Shown here piece by piece: positions 34,010 to 43,156 of a stretch of DNA of 64,000 bases. A program made the translations under genes and the position numbers. How positions within the stretch are numbered: position 1 is the first letter of the stretch; the number at the start of each line of letters is the position of its first letter. The notes below the pieces were generated by a model. It was not told where the DNA came from. It saw nothing but the letters and a program-made list of their open reading frames with translations, and did no database searches. The stretch is from Eubacterium_G segne (GTDB lineage: Bacteria > Bacillota > Clostridia > Lachnospirales > Lachnospiraceae), in contig NZ_JACOOZ010000008.1 in the NCBI RefSeq assembly GCF_014287775.1, positions 62,001 through 126,000 on the forward strand, written 5' to 3'.

Positions 34010-34507
34010 ATGAATGATATAAAAAATAAAGTAAGGGTACGAAAATTTCAAAAAGCAGATGCAGAGGAAGTACAGGAGTTAATTGTACGTAATTTTCTTG
34101 AAGTAAATAGCAAGGATTATGGAATTAAAGCAATGCAGGAACTTGCAGTTAACTATGGAATTGATAAGATTTTACAAATTGTTAGTTATGCTCATATGTA
34201 TGTATTTGAACTAGACGACAGGATCGTTGGTGTGGGTTCAATATCAAGTTTTTGGGGAAGTGAAACAGAAAGTATATTGTTGACTATCTTTGTGTTGCCA
34301 GAACTTCACGGAAACGGGATAGGCAGAATTATTATGCAAACATTGGGACAAGACGAACTATATTTACGAGCAGATCGAATTGAAATTCCATCTTCTATTA
34401 CGGCAACAGAATTTTATCGTAAATTTGGATATGATTACAAGGATGGAATAAAAGAGTTAGATAGTGAGCAACATTATAGATTGGAAAAATATAAGAAAAT
34501 AGGATAG
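34010..34507 (+). CDS. GNAT-family N-acetyltransferase
   Basis: A 165-aa protein with the GNAT acetyl-CoA fold: VRVRKFQKADAEEVQELIVR at the start, a central strand YVFELDDRIVGVGSI, the motif A region LTIFVLPELHGNGIGRIIMQ (residues ~93-112, with the H-G-N-G-I-G pyrophosphate loop) and a late AATEFYRKFGY-type helix. The substrate is unknown. It is close behind the deaminase gene and has GAGGAAAG before the ATG. Confidence 0.85.
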   Translation: MNDIKNKVRVRKFQKADAEEVQELIVRNFLEVNSKDYGIKAMQELAVNYGIDKILQIVSYAHMYVFELDDRIVGVGSISSFWGSETESILLTIFVLPELHGNGIGRIIMQTLGQDELYLRADRIEIPSSITATEFYRKFGYDYKDGIKELDSEQHYRLEKYKKIG

Positions 34508-34582
34508 AATGAACCTAATATAAGTTACAAAATAAAAAAAGTTTATGTTGGATTATAAAGTAAGAGGATATTAGGGAGAGCT

Positions 34583-34946
34583 ATGCATTTGAATTATAAG
34601 TTTGAATATTCTAATAATTTTATTGATTTGTTTAAGAAGGACATATATGAGAATTATGTTTTGGATATTATGAATGCGTCTACAAGAGTGTTTCCGTATA
34701 AATACGAAAAAGTAATTGTGCAATCAAATGGTGAGTGTGTTTTTGCAATTTGCTACGGACTATTTTAGAGCAATATATGATGAACTTAAAAAAGAAATTA
34801 ATATTAAAAACAGAAAAATATATGTTATTTTTTGTTCTAGCGAAAAGAATGTATTTGCAGTTAGAGAATTGGGAGGATATATTACGGATTATATTCGATG
34901 CAATAGTATGGAGAAATATTTTTCGTGCGAGGTAATATGTGTTTAA
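34583..34946 (+). pseudogene. Frameshifted small gene, unknown function
   Basis: The first part (34583-34768) reads MHLNYKFEYSNNFIDLFKKD ... VQSNGECVFAIC and then stops. A second frame (from ~34716 to 34946) continues as ATDYFRAIYDELKKEINIKN and ends SCEVICV. The two join well if one base is changed in a T5 stretch near 34740-34744. AGGGAGAG precedes the ATG. I do not recognise the protein; it looks recently disrupted. Confidence 0.5.
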
Positions 34947-35019
34947 AAATATATTGATATTATCTGAGTAATAAACAAAAGTATTATTAATTAATAAAAA
35001 ACAGAAAGTTGGTGAAAAT

Positions 35020-36390
35020 ATGTAAGAAAGAGAAAGCCAATCTATAGAGTGGAAAGAGTCGTGGTAAGATGAATATTTAAAATGGATTTGCGGATACGCC
35101 AATGCTCAAGGTGGAACAATATACATAGGTATGGATGACAATGGTAATGTTATTGGCATTAATAATGCGAGAGATTTATTAGAAAGAATACCTAATAAAA
35201 TAACGGATATAATGGGTATCATTGCTGATGTAAATCTTTTACATGAAGGTGAATTGGAATATATAGAGATAATTGTAGAAAAATATCCGTCTTTAATTAG
35301 TTTTCGTGGAAAATACTATTATCGTTCTGGAAGTACCATGCGTGAAATTACTGGAAAGGAATTGGAAAGAACGTTGTTAAAAACGCAAGGAAGAACATGG
35401 GATGGTGTTCCATTGCCTAAATTGTCAGTAACTGATTTAAAACAAGATGCAATACAGTTATTTAAAGAGAAGGCAGTAAAAAGAGGAAGACTTACAAAGG
35501 AAGAAGTAAGCGTAGAAGATGATATTTTGATGGAAAATCTTCATTTGATTGATGAAGATGGATATTTGATAAAAGCAGCTATGCTGGCATTTTATAAAGA
35601 TCCTGAAAAGTGGGTAACAGGCTCATATATCAAGATAGGCTATTTCGGAAAATCTGATTCAGATTTGGTGTACCAAGATGAGGTACATGGTCCGTTAATA
35701 GAACAGGTAGATAAGACAGTTGATTTGGTTTATACAAAATATATGAAGGCTCTAATTGACTATGAAGGTATTCAAAGAGTTGAGCAGTTTATGTTTCACA
35801 AAGATGCATTTCGTGAAATTTTGCTTAATGCCATTGTGCATAAAGATTATAGTAGTTGTAATCCAATTCAAATTAGCGTATATAAGGATAAGATATATAT
35901 TTGGAATGATGGAGAGATGCCACCAAATTTGGATTCGACAGACAAATTGTTTATGAAACATTCTTCTAAACCATACAATCCGAAACTGGCAAATGTCTTT
36001 TTCAAAAGCGGTATGATTGAAGCTTGGGGAAGAGGTTTTGAGAAAATTAAGGAAGCTTGTGCGTTGTATGATGGACCATTACCAGAATATGAGATTAATG
36101 AAGCAGGCATTATGGTTTTGTGCAAGGCTTGTGATAGGTATTTGGAGTTGTTAAGAAATGATGTTCAACATCCTGTTCAAAATGAACAAGATGTTGAACA
36201 AGATATAAAAAGCGCAATTATAAAATATTGTAAAGAACCAAGAACTACAAAAGAAATTATTGAATATTTCGGTTTTGCAAACAGGTTATATTTGAAAAGA
36301 CATTATTTGGATGCAATGTTGACAGATGGTCAGTTGAAAATGACTATACCAGATAAGGCAACGAGTAAGAATCAGAAGTATTATTCGTAA
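35020..36390 (+). pseudogene. Schlafen/AlbA_2-type ATP-binding protein with two in-frame stops
   Basis: In one continuous frame the sequence reads ATG TAA GAA..., then ESQSIEWKESW, a second TAA (35065), and DEYLKWICGYANAQGGTIYI onward without a break to 36390. The start is the AlbA_2 (AAA_4) DNA-binding domain, the middle has FREILLNAIVHKDYSS and IYIWNDGEMPP of a GHKL-type HATPase_c_4 domain, and the end a winged-helix. Intact relatives are ~470 aa transcription regulators or defence proteins. The stops lie at codon 2 and codon 16, so this is a pseudogene unless translation starts internally at ATG 35131. Confidence 0.75.
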
Positions 36391-36399
36391 GAATTGGGC

Positions 36400-36434
36400 A
36401 TCCTGTTCACTATCTTGTTCATGGTGAACAGGAT
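36400..36434 (+). repeat. 11-bp inverted repeat after the AlbA pseudogene
   Basis: ATCCTGTTCAC (36400-36410) and GTGAACAGGAT (36424-36434) are perfect arms with a 13-nt loop. The loop itself contains CTTGTTCA, and similar CCTGTTCA/GAACAAGATG units occur inside the preceding frame near 36170-36205. There is no T-run. It may be a binding site or a repeat-expansion remnant. Confidence 0.55.
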
Positions 36435-36484
36435 AATGTATATAAATTGCCACATCACAAAAATAAATAGAAAGAGGATTGCGT

Positions 36485-36874
36485 ATGACAAGAAAGCAGA
36501 TATGGTCGGTCATAAGAAGTTTGGATTATAAGTTAGACGATAGTGCGATGGAGACTTGGTGCTGGGGATACCAAGTAGATGTTGGTATAGTTCCCAAAAT
36601 AGAAAGAAATGCAGATGGAAAACAGGAACGAAAGCAATTGGAAATTGATTTCGTTGCTAATATGGGAAGTAGGAGATATTATATACAGTCAGCTCTTAGT
36701 TTATCAGATGAAGAAAAAATAAGACAGGAAAAGGCATCATTACTTAACGTTAATGATTCGTTTAAGAAGATTATTATTGTTAAGGATGTTATAAACGTAC
36801 AGCGTGATGAAGGCGGTATTGCAACTATGAGTATTTATGATTTTTTGTTGAATGAGAATAGTTTGGAAATGTAA
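36485..36874 (+). pseudogene. C-terminal fragment of a DUF4143-type AAA ATPase
   Basis: The ~130-aa frame ends with RKQLEIDFVANMGSRRYYIQ, then SALSLSDEEKIRQEKASLLN and KIIIVKDVI, the well-conserved nuclease-like C-terminal domain (DUF4143) of large ATPases. The N-terminal ATPase part is absent. The first ~25 residues (MTRKQIWSVIRSLDYKLDD) look unrelated. It has GAGGATTGCGT before the ATG but is best read as a remnant. Confidence 0.6.
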
Positions 36875-36980
36875 TAAAACAGTAAAACATTGTCACCATT
36901 CAAAAACTTGCAAAAAGTATTCGTTGTCTGATGAGAGTATTTGTAGGATTATAAAGAAGACGAAATAAAAAGAGGTATAT

Positions 36981-37838
36981 ATGAAGATAGTTAAAGATTA
37001 TAGAGATACCAAAGAATTAAGAGACAGCTTTAATGAACTGGCGAAGAAAGTTTTCAATCTTTCATTTGAGGAATGGTATCAAAATGGATTTTGGAAAGAG
37101 AACTACAATCCGGTTTCCATTGTTATTGAGGGAAAAGTGGTTTCTAATGTTTCAGTGAATAAGTGTAATATGAATTACAACGGAAATATTTTAAAACTTC
37201 TTCAACTAGGAACTGTTATGACTGCTCCGGAATATAGAGGAAACGGTTATGTAAGAATATTAATGGATGAAATAATGAAAGAATATGAGGGTAAGGTAGA
37301 TGGAATATATTTGTATGCAAATGATTCTGTACTCGATTTCTATCCTAAGTTTGGTTTTGTCACAAAACCGGAATTCCAGTATAGTAAGCATGTTATAAAC
37401 ACTGCAACAGATGTGACAGAGAATATTCCAATGGAAACATCTGAAGATTGGGTAAAGATGGTAGATATTATAAAAACCAGGCCGCAGTGTGGTAACATGA
37501 CAATGAATGGAAATGAAGGACTGTTCATGTTTTATTTATCACAGTTCATGAAAGAAAATGTTTATTACGTCAATAGTATAGATACATACGTTGTGGCTGA
37601 GGTAGATGGAGATACTCTTATGTTGCATGCTATTTTCGGAGAAGCATCTATTGATGACGTGATTACATCTTTTGGAAGTAATATTAGCAATGTGATTTTA
37701 TTTTTTACACCTATAGATAAAACCGGCTATGAAGAAAAGAAGGTTGATGAAGAAGATACAACGTTCTTTGTTAAGGGAAAAGCATTTGAAATATTGGGTG
37801 ATTACAAGTTTATGTTACCGGCAATTACTCACGCATAA
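36981..37838 (+). CDS. GNAT-family acetyltransferase (Eis-like, 285 aa)
   Basis: The N-terminal GNAT domain includes WKENYNPVSIVIEGKVVSNV, LGTVMTAPEYRGNGYVRILM (with the Y-R-G-N-G acetyl-CoA loop, residues ~79-96) and YANDSVLDFYPKFGF. A C-terminal ~130-residue domain (KTRPQCGNMTMNGNEGLFMF; LMLHAIFGEASIDDVITSFG) makes it longer than simple GNATs, as in Eis-type or two-domain acetyltransferases. Substrate unknown. AAAAAGAGG lies before the ATG; the gene appears intact within an otherwise decayed stretch. Confidence 0.8.
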   Translation: MKIVKDYRDTKELRDSFNELAKKVFNLSFEEWYQNGFWKENYNPVSIVIEGKVVSNVSVNKCNMNYNGNILKLLQLGTVMTAPEYRGNGYVRILMDEIMKEYEGKVDGIYLYANDSVLDFYPKFGFVTKPEFQYSKHVINTATDVTENIPMETSEDWVKMVDIIKTRPQCGNMTMNGNEGLFMFYLSQFMKENVYYVNSIDTYVVAEVDGDTLMLHAIFGEASIDDVITSFGSNISNVILFFTPIDKTGYEEKKVDEEDTTFFVKGKAFEILGDYKFMLPAITHA

Positions 37839-37975
37839 ATAGTAATGTAATTAAAAAACGGTGATAAATTTATGCGGAATAGATGATAATAAAAAACTAG
37901 AAAAGAATGAGTCTTAAAAAATACAAAATAGGGAAATTTAAATGTAAATTATTAAAAAATTCAGAAAGGAAAAAT

Positions 37976-38158
37976 ATGAAGTCTATATTAAATATTATTA
38001 GTTATATTGTGGTTTCTTTATTAGTCGCTGTATATTGTACGTACATACAAAGTAAATTATCATATAATATGTCCATTGTATATGTGTATTGTTTTTACAA
38101 TGTGATAATGGCAGTAAAAAAATGGTATGTACAAAAAAGTAGTTCAGCGACAAAGTAG
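37976..38158 (+). CDS. Small membrane protein (60 aa), unknown
   Basis: Start at ATG 37976 (AGAAAGGAAAAAT upstream). The product is 60 aa with one or two hydrophobic segments (SILNIISYIVVSLLVAVYCT; MSIVYVYCFYNVIMAV) and a basic tail KKWYVQKSSS. Not recognised. The longer frame from 37907 adds a lysine-rich stretch with no ribosome site. Confidence 0.45.
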   Translation: MKSILNIISYIVVSLLVAVYCTYIQSKLSYNMSIVYVYCFYNVIMAVKKWYVQKSSSATK

Positions 38159-38313
38159 ATGTTTTTGTGCATTTGTAAATACATATCCCCTGGTTTTTCT
38201 TAAGAAAACAAGAAAAGTAGTTTATAATAATAAGCATAAACCTAAAGTTATTTACACTACTGCTACCTTTATGTTACTATTCAGGCAACATATTTAAGGA
38301 GAGGTGAAAACAC

Positions 38314-38715
38314 ATGATTAGAAATAAAAAGGTACTGGGTATAATTGTTCTTGCAGTAATTGTGGTTGCAATTGGTATCACAATATTTGTTACGAATAAA
38401 GATGGAGGAAAGGGAGGACTGACGGTATTTGAGGTAAACAGTTCCAAGATTGTTATTACAGGCAATGACAAAAATATAACTCTGACTAATGATGAAAAAT
38501 CGGAATTTACCAGATTGATTAAGAAAATTGTAAATGAAAATAATACAATAAAAGGTGATATTTCTGAAAAAAATTATGACTTTAAGATTGATTTTGACAA
38601 TGGTTATGCTGCGTATATATTACAGGAAAAGGAATTATTGTTTGAAGGTGATGTGAAAAAAATTGAGGAAGATGACATGACCGAATTGAATAAATATATT
38701 TCTAAAATGAAATAA
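38314..38715 (+). CDS. Membrane-anchored small protein (133 aa), unknown
   Basis: The product has an N-terminal signal-anchor (VLGIIVLAVIVVAIGITIFV, residues ~7-27) with positive charges before it, and an external domain with VFEVNSSKIVITGNDKNITL and DFDNGYAAYILQEKELLFEG that appears beta-rich. AAGGAGAGG precedes the ATG. Similar small anchored proteins are common in Lachnospiraceae; the function is not known. Confidence 0.65.
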   Translation: MIRNKKVLGIIVLAVIVVAIGITIFVTNKDGGKGGLTVFEVNSSKIVITGNDKNITLTNDEKSEFTRLIKKIVNENNTIKGDISEKNYDFKIDFDNGYAAYILQEKELLFEGDVKKIEEDDMTELNKYISKMK

Positions 38716-38718
38716 ATT

Positions 38719-38836
38719 AATTAAAGCGGCAGAACGTCTTTATACAGGTTGCGGATTTCAATTTGTGGAAGCTAAAAATATGTATTACGAAGGTACTGGT
38801 TGGACAGAGTATAAAATGTTTGAATTGAATTTGTAA
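38719..38836 (+). pseudogene. C-terminal fragment of a GNAT acetyltransferase
   Basis: Without a start codon, the frame ending at TAA 38834 reads AAERLYTGCGFQFVEAKN followed by TGWTEYKMFELNL. The ERLYTGCGF-type helix is the usual last helix of GNAT enzymes. Everything upstream of it is missing. Confidence 0.55.
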
Positions 38837-38874
38837 GCATGATTTGTAGAATCATATAAAAGACAGGAGAAAAA

Positions 38875-39336
38875 ATGAAAGTATTACTGGGAACAACAAA
38901 TCCTTCAAAAGTAAAAAAATTTTCGGAGCTTTTAGCTAATTGCAATATAGAATTTATTACTTTAAAGGAATTTGAGATATCATAGGAACCGGAAGAAGTA
39001 GGAAAAACACCTGAGGAAAATGCCGTATGTAAAGCAAAATTTTACGGACAGTATTTTGATGCTGTTATTTGCAATGACTCAGGTTTATATTTTGAGGAAC
39101 TTGATTTAGATGATAAGCGACAGTCGGGGCTTAATGTTAGAACACCAATGGGTATGGAAAGGATGTCGGATGAAGAAATGATAAAATATTATTCTAAGCT
39201 GGTATCAGACCTTGGAGGAAAAGTGTCTGCCTATTATCTTGATGAAACTGATACTGATAGCATAGAAAATGTAATTTATGGAGAATACAAAAAGAGAGTA
39301 GTGGAATTTTTAAAGAATGCACTGAATATTAAATAA
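38875..39336 (+). pseudogene. HAM1/RdgB-type NTP pyrophosphatase gene with in-frame TAG
   Basis: ATG 38875 with GACAGGAG upstream begins MKVLLGTTNPSKVKKFSELL, the opening substrate loop of the ITPase/HAM1 family. TAG at 38983 interrupts before EPEEVGKTPEENAVCKAKFY and DAVICNDSGLYFEELDLDD, both in the same frame and typical of the family (DSGL catalytic loop). The C-terminal end (YYLDETDTDSIENVIYGEYK) looks shortened. Such enzymes remove dITP/XTP; this copy is inactive unless the stop is read through. Confidence 0.72.
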
Positions 39337-39431
39337 TAATATAGCAGATAGAGTGAAAAATAACTGTTATAATCAGAGATAAATGGTGAAAATTACGACG
39401 TAGGAATGTTGATAAATATTAAATTTAGGTA

Positions 39432-39460
39432 TTACATTAAATAGAAAAATATGTTATACT
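39432..39460 (+). promoter_or_regulatory. Promoter upstream of the DUF2798 gene
   Basis: TTACAT (39432-39437), a 17-bp spacer and TATACT (39455-39460). A transcript beginning near 39467 would have a ~95-nt leader containing the hairpin that covers the ribosome site. Confidence 0.5.
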
Positions 39461-39499
39461 TCCCTAGCAATTTTATTATGGTTATTATTGGAAACGCAC

Positions 39500-39560
39500 A
39501 ATCCTCCGGGATGATAACGAACAACACATTAGTTATAAGTTATCGATAGGAGGATTTTTT
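39500..39560 (+). promoter_or_regulatory. Leader hairpin that sequesters the ribosome site and resembles a terminator
   Basis: AATCCTCC (39500-39507) pairs with GGAGGATT (39549-39556), which includes the AGGAGG ribosome site; GATAAC (39513-39518) pairs inside with GTTATC (39538-39543). The 3' arm continues into a T-run and ATG 39561. The leader could act as a terminator or block translation until rearranged. Confidence 0.55.
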
Positions 39561-40025
39561 ATGCCAAAAAACAAATTTCAGGATGTAATATTTACAATTA
39601 TTATGGCTACAACGATGGTTTATGGAATGGTTGTGTATAATGTAGCACTTAATACATGCAGTGTAACAGGGCAAACATTTATTAGTGCAACCCATGAATT
39701 GCCAATTATGGTGCCTGTGGCTTTTGTATTAGAATTTTTCGTAGTGGGGAAAATAGCTAAAATATTAGCCTTTACTGTGATGAAAACAAGCGACAGACCA
39801 CAGATTATAACATATGCAATTTCAATTTGCATTTGTTGTATAATGTGTCCAATAATGAGTTTAGTTGCTACCATACTGTTTAAGGAAACAAAAAGCTTTG
39901 GGACATGGATACAGACATGGGCAATGAATTTTCCAATGGCAATATGTTATCAGATGTTTTATTGTGGTCCTTTTGTAAGGCTTATATTTAGAATGATTTT
40001 TCGTGAAAAAAATCACGAATCATAA
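39561..40025 (+). CDS. DUF2798-type membrane protein
   Basis: A 154-aa protein with four hydrophobic segments arranged as two similar halves, each with a pattern like the DUF2798 family (FQDVIFTIIMATTMVYGMVV; ELPIMVPVAFVLEFFVVGKI; then ITYAISICICCIMCPIMSLV; NFPMAICYQMFYCGPFVRLI). A cytoplasmic membrane location is expected; function is not known. Expression may be controlled by the leader hairpin just upstream. Confidence 0.75.
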   Translation: MPKNKFQDVIFTIIMATTMVYGMVVYNVALNTCSVTGQTFISATHELPIMVPVAFVLEFFVVGKIAKILAFTVMKTSDRPQIITYAISICICCIMCPIMSLVATILFKETKSFGTWIQTWAMNFPMAICYQMFYCGPFVRLIFRMIFREKNHES

Positions 40026-40071
40026 AAATGATGGCTTTACATAAAGATTGTTTACAATCAGAAACCCATGA

Positions 40072-40317
40072 CGAAGGAAAAAATCCGAATCCTATGCAAA
40101 AGGAATGTCGTGGATAAAAACAAATGTTAAATTAGTTATGGATGAGTTAGATGAAACCATCGCTGACTTAATAACTGACGGATGTAATATGGGCGTTAAA
40201 TCTTTGAATGAATATCTTAATCAGTACAAAGCCGCTTATGAGAAGACTAAAGATATTGCAAAACGCTTAGTTAATATAGAAGAGAGTTTTGCCATTGACA
40301 TAAGAAAATATTTATAG
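40072..40317 (+). pseudogene. C-terminal fragment of a DUF2383-like (ferritin-like) protein
   Basis: The frame reads SESYAKGMSWIKTNVKLVMD then ETIADLITDGCNMGVKSLNE and KDIAKRLVNIEESF, with no stop up to 40069 and no ribosome site at ATG 40105. The pattern resembles the last ~75 residues of small ferritin-like proteins of the DUF2383 type. The family assignment is tentative; the N-terminal part is missing. Confidence 0.45.
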
Positions 40318-40357
40318 TATTTTAAGCAAAAAGATAAATTATAAAGAAAGGCAAATC

Positions 40358-40759
40358 TTGAAAAAGGACAATAAATTAAAGAAACAAAGGATTATAATAG
40401 CAATTGTTTTTATAATAATTATTGGCTATGTGGGAGTATACTTAAAGGGCGTTCCCTGTATTATTAAATATTTCACAGGTGTTTCATGCTTAGGTTGCGG
40501 AATGACCAGGGCATGGTTAGCAGCACTAAAATTAGATTTTTCAATGGCATTTTATTATCATCCGTTATTTTTTATGCCGGTGGTGATTTTAATTATTATA
40601 CTAAATAGAAAAAGACTAAAGCCAAAAGCTTTGTCGGGTATTATATGGACTGTGCTGATTTTATTTGGCATAGTCTACATATATAGGATGTTTACACCTA
40701 ATGGCATAGTGGCTTTTCAGCCGGAAAAGTGGCTGTTATATAAAATATTTAATAAATGA
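40358..40759 (+). CDS. DUF2752 membrane protein
   Basis: TTG start with GAAAGGCAA upstream; 133 aa. The family hallmark GVSCLGCGMTRAW (cysteine pair in CLGCG followed by TRA) is present at residues ~45-57, along with three hydrophobic segments (IIIAIVFIIIIGYVGVYL; YYHPLFFMPVVILIIIL; SGIIWTVLILFGIVYIY). The family is widespread in membranes of gut bacteria but has no settled function. Confidence 0.82.
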   Translation: MKKDNKLKKQRIIIAIVFIIIIGYVGVYLKGVPCIIKYFTGVSCLGCGMTRAWLAALKLDFSMAFYYHPLFFMPVVILIIILNRKRLKPKALSGIIWTVLILFGIVYIYRMFTPNGIVAFQPEKWLLYKIFNK

Positions 40760-40980
40760 AGTTGCTTATTTTGGTATGTAGAATGGCAATTTATACTTTG
40801 GATGATTTCATTAAAATATGTTGGTAGAAATGATTTTACCGGAATATTTTTTTTTGTAAAATCATAAGAATAAAAAATGTAGGAAATTACTCCATATAAC
40901 ACTTTTGTGTGATGTGGGGGAAGGTTTGCCTATGTTATTATTTTATTAACACCACAATTATTGGAAGGAGAGTGAACATT

Positions 40981-42702
40981 ATGAAAGAAAAAATAGTTGC
41001 AATTATATTATCACTTACAATGATAATAGGTTTAGGTGGAACAATGCATACACCTGCAAATGCAGCAGAAACAAAGTCAGTATCAAAGCAGGTTAATGAC
41101 ATTTTAGATGCAAAAAATGCAGATGTTACGGCTAATTTTAAGGCGAATGTAAAGGGAGAGAAAGTAGCTGAACAGCTTTATAGAACTTTTAGACAGTTAG
41201 CTTTTGATTATAACAGTGATTATGGTTCATATGAAGATGGAAAATTGGTTTTAACTAAAGAAGGTGAAGCATTTTACAACCGGATGCTTAAATTAGGCAT
41301 TGCATCAGGTTTAAATGAAGATGGCGAACCTATTGGAGCAGATGTTTTAGACTTAAAGGGAACAGTAAAATCATCAGTTATTGATTCACAGAATTTTAAT
41401 TTAGATTTATATCTTCAGCTTGCAAAAGGAAAAAATGCAAAGGCAATTTCATTAAATTATAACAATGGAAAAATTAAAATTAATTTAGGCACATTAGTTT
41501 CATTTGTGAAGGAATATACAGGAAGAACTGTTAATGATATTTATGATGCATTGGAGATACCTGCCATAGAAGAGCTTACACTTAATGGAATAAACGAATT
41601 AAATAAATACTTAAAGTCAGAACTTGGAATTCGTGAAGTATTATCTTATACAGTGTATACAGAGGAAGATGGTGAAGACGTGGCTGATAAAATAGGATGT
41701 ATTAAAGATGTGAATTATGGAGAAAAAATGTATCCAAACTTTAACATATCCAGTGAGCAGTTAATGAGTACAGGGAAAGATTTATTGGCATTGGTTCTTA
41801 ATACAGCTGACTATACTCTTGGTAAATTTGAAACAAAGTCAGGTACAAAATCAACTATTAGTGTAACAGAAAAAAATGCGACAGAGTTAATCAAGAGACT
41901 TAGTCTGGCATTAGGAAACAATGCGGAAGTTATAATAAATAGTGCAGCAGATAGATTGTTTGCATTACCTGGATTTGATGAAGTAGCTAAATCATATCCA
42001 AAGGGATACTTAGATGCAGTGAAGAAAGAAATGGTTTTCCAGGTTAAAAGTATATCCAGAAACTTAGATGCCTTAACTAAGGAAGAAGAAGTGAAGGATA
42101 AGGGAGGAAACATAATTAAGTACATTCCAATTGAACAAGCAATTGAAATGAACAAAGTCAAGGCATCTGCTAATTTTACTGCTGACACTAAGGGTAAAAA
42201 AGGTTCAAGAGATGCACTGTTTACAGGAAGTATTAAATTCGCATCAGGAGAGGGTAAAGAGGCTACATCTGTAGATATTTCATTTGATGTATCAGTTAAG
42301 GAAAAAGGAACAAAGAGTAACGATACAAAACCTTCTGTTAAGAAAGTTAAAAAGGGATATATTGTAAAGGCTAAAAGTGGTACTTATGTAGTTACATCAA
42401 TATCAAAGAAAACTGTTTCTCTTAAGGCAGCTAAAAATAAAAAGACTGTAAAAATTCCTGCAACAGTAACAATTGGTAAAGATAAATACAAGGTTACTGC
42501 AATTGGGAAAAAGGCATTTAAGAATTGCAACAAAACAAAGAAAGTAGTAATTGGAAAAAATATTGAAAAGATTGGAAAGAAGGCATTTAGCGGAATTAAC
42601 AAGAAAGCTACAATTAAGTGTCCTAAGAAATCTTTAAAGAAGTATAAAAAAATGATTATGAAAAAATCTACAGGGTACAAAAAGACTATGACAGTTAAAT
42701 AA
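40981..42702 (+). CDS. Secreted surface protein with C-terminal leucine-rich repeat module
   Basis: Start at ATG 40981, with TTGGAAGGAGAGTG upstream; the frame from 40909 adds a non-signal extension. The 573-aa product has a signal peptide (KEKIVAIILSLTMIIGLGGT ending at PANAAE). A ~430-residue novel extracellular part follows, and a C-terminal Lys-rich BspA-like LRR region (KVTAIGKKAFKNCNKTKKVV; KNIEKIGKKAFSGINKKATI). BspA-type repeats are typical of surface adhesins. No LPXTG or SLH anchor is visible. A terminator follows. Confidence 0.75.
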   Translation: MKEKIVAIILSLTMIIGLGGTMHTPANAAETKSVSKQVNDILDAKNADVTANFKANVKGEKVAEQLYRTFRQLAFDYNSDYGSYEDGKLVLTKEGEAFYNRMLKLGIASGLNEDGEPIGADVLDLKGTVKSSVIDSQNFNLDLYLQLAKGKNAKAISLNYNNGKIKINLGTLVSFVKEYTGRTVNDIYDALEIPAIEELTLNGINELNKYLKSELGIREVLSYTVYTEEDGEDVADKIGCIKDVNYGEKMYPNFNISSEQLMSTGKDLLALVLNTADYTLGKFETKSGTKSTISVTEKNATELIKRLSLALGNNAEVIINSAADRLFALPGFDEVAKSYPKGYLDAVKKEMVFQVKSISRNLDALTKEEEVKDKGGNIIKYIPIEQAIEMNKVKASANFTADTKGKKGSRDALFTGSIKFASGEGKEATSVDISFDVSVKEKGTKSNDTKPSVKKVKKGYIVKAKSGTYVVTSISKKTVSLKAAKNKKTVKIPATVTIGKDKYKVTAIGKKAFKNCNKTKKVVIGKNIEKIGKKAFSGINKKATIKCPKKSLKKYKKMIMKKSTGYKKTMTVK

Positions 42703-42722
42703 TCGTTAGTAAATAAAGTTGT

Positions 42723-42761
42723 AATCCCGGTCATTGGTGGTGTATGTGACCGGGGTTATTT
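42723..42761 (+). terminator. Terminator after secreted LRR protein gene
   Basis: AATCCCGGTCA (42723-42733) and TGACCGGGGTT (42747-42757) pair over 11 bp, followed by a short ATTTT run. Confidence 0.8.
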
Positions 42762-42840
42762 TATGTAAAAATAGAAATAGTAAATGCACATACGTAGTTA
42801 ATAACTGCATAAATGTATAGTGATTTATATAGATGTAAGT

Positions 42841-43035
42841 GGTGGAAATGTATATGAAACTTATATTGAAACGAAAAAAAGTGAAGAGTTTAGTAGTCTT
42901 GTGTACAATTGGAAAAGTGAATTTGAAAAGTTTGCTCCGACCCTTAATGTTTCCATGGTTGTTGGAACGGCAGAAGAGAGAAAACAGGTTAAGTGAACTC
43001 TGGAGCGAATTTGACTATCTTATGCCGGGGCTTCA
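42841..43035 (+). pseudogene. Remnants of an SNF2-family helicase
   Basis: One frame reads LVYNWKSEFEKFAPTLNV followed by SMVVGTAEERKQV and a stop at 42994. In another frame the DNA continues SELWSEFDYLMPG. Both are conserved blocks of SNF2/SWIM helicases (motif Ia and the following motif region) in the right order, but the intervening and flanking sequence is deleted or frameshifted. Confidence 0.6.
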
Positions 43036-43156
43036 TTTAATAAAGAGGAACTTCTGGAGTTATTGTCATAAAGATGTATTGCAAAAGAGTTTCAATGGAG
43101 TTACCATAAAATATACGGTATTAAGGTATAAAAGTACCGTTACAGGAGGAAGAACA

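Noticed and set aside
36400..36434. Inverted repeat as a terminator for the AlbA pseudogene
   Set aside because: No T-run follows the stem; kept only as a repeat.
42839..43156. 106-residue N-terminal extension of the acetyltransferase at 43157
   Set aside because: The extension reads SNF2-helicase remnant DNA, partly in the wrong frame, and a strong ribosome site precedes ATG 43157.
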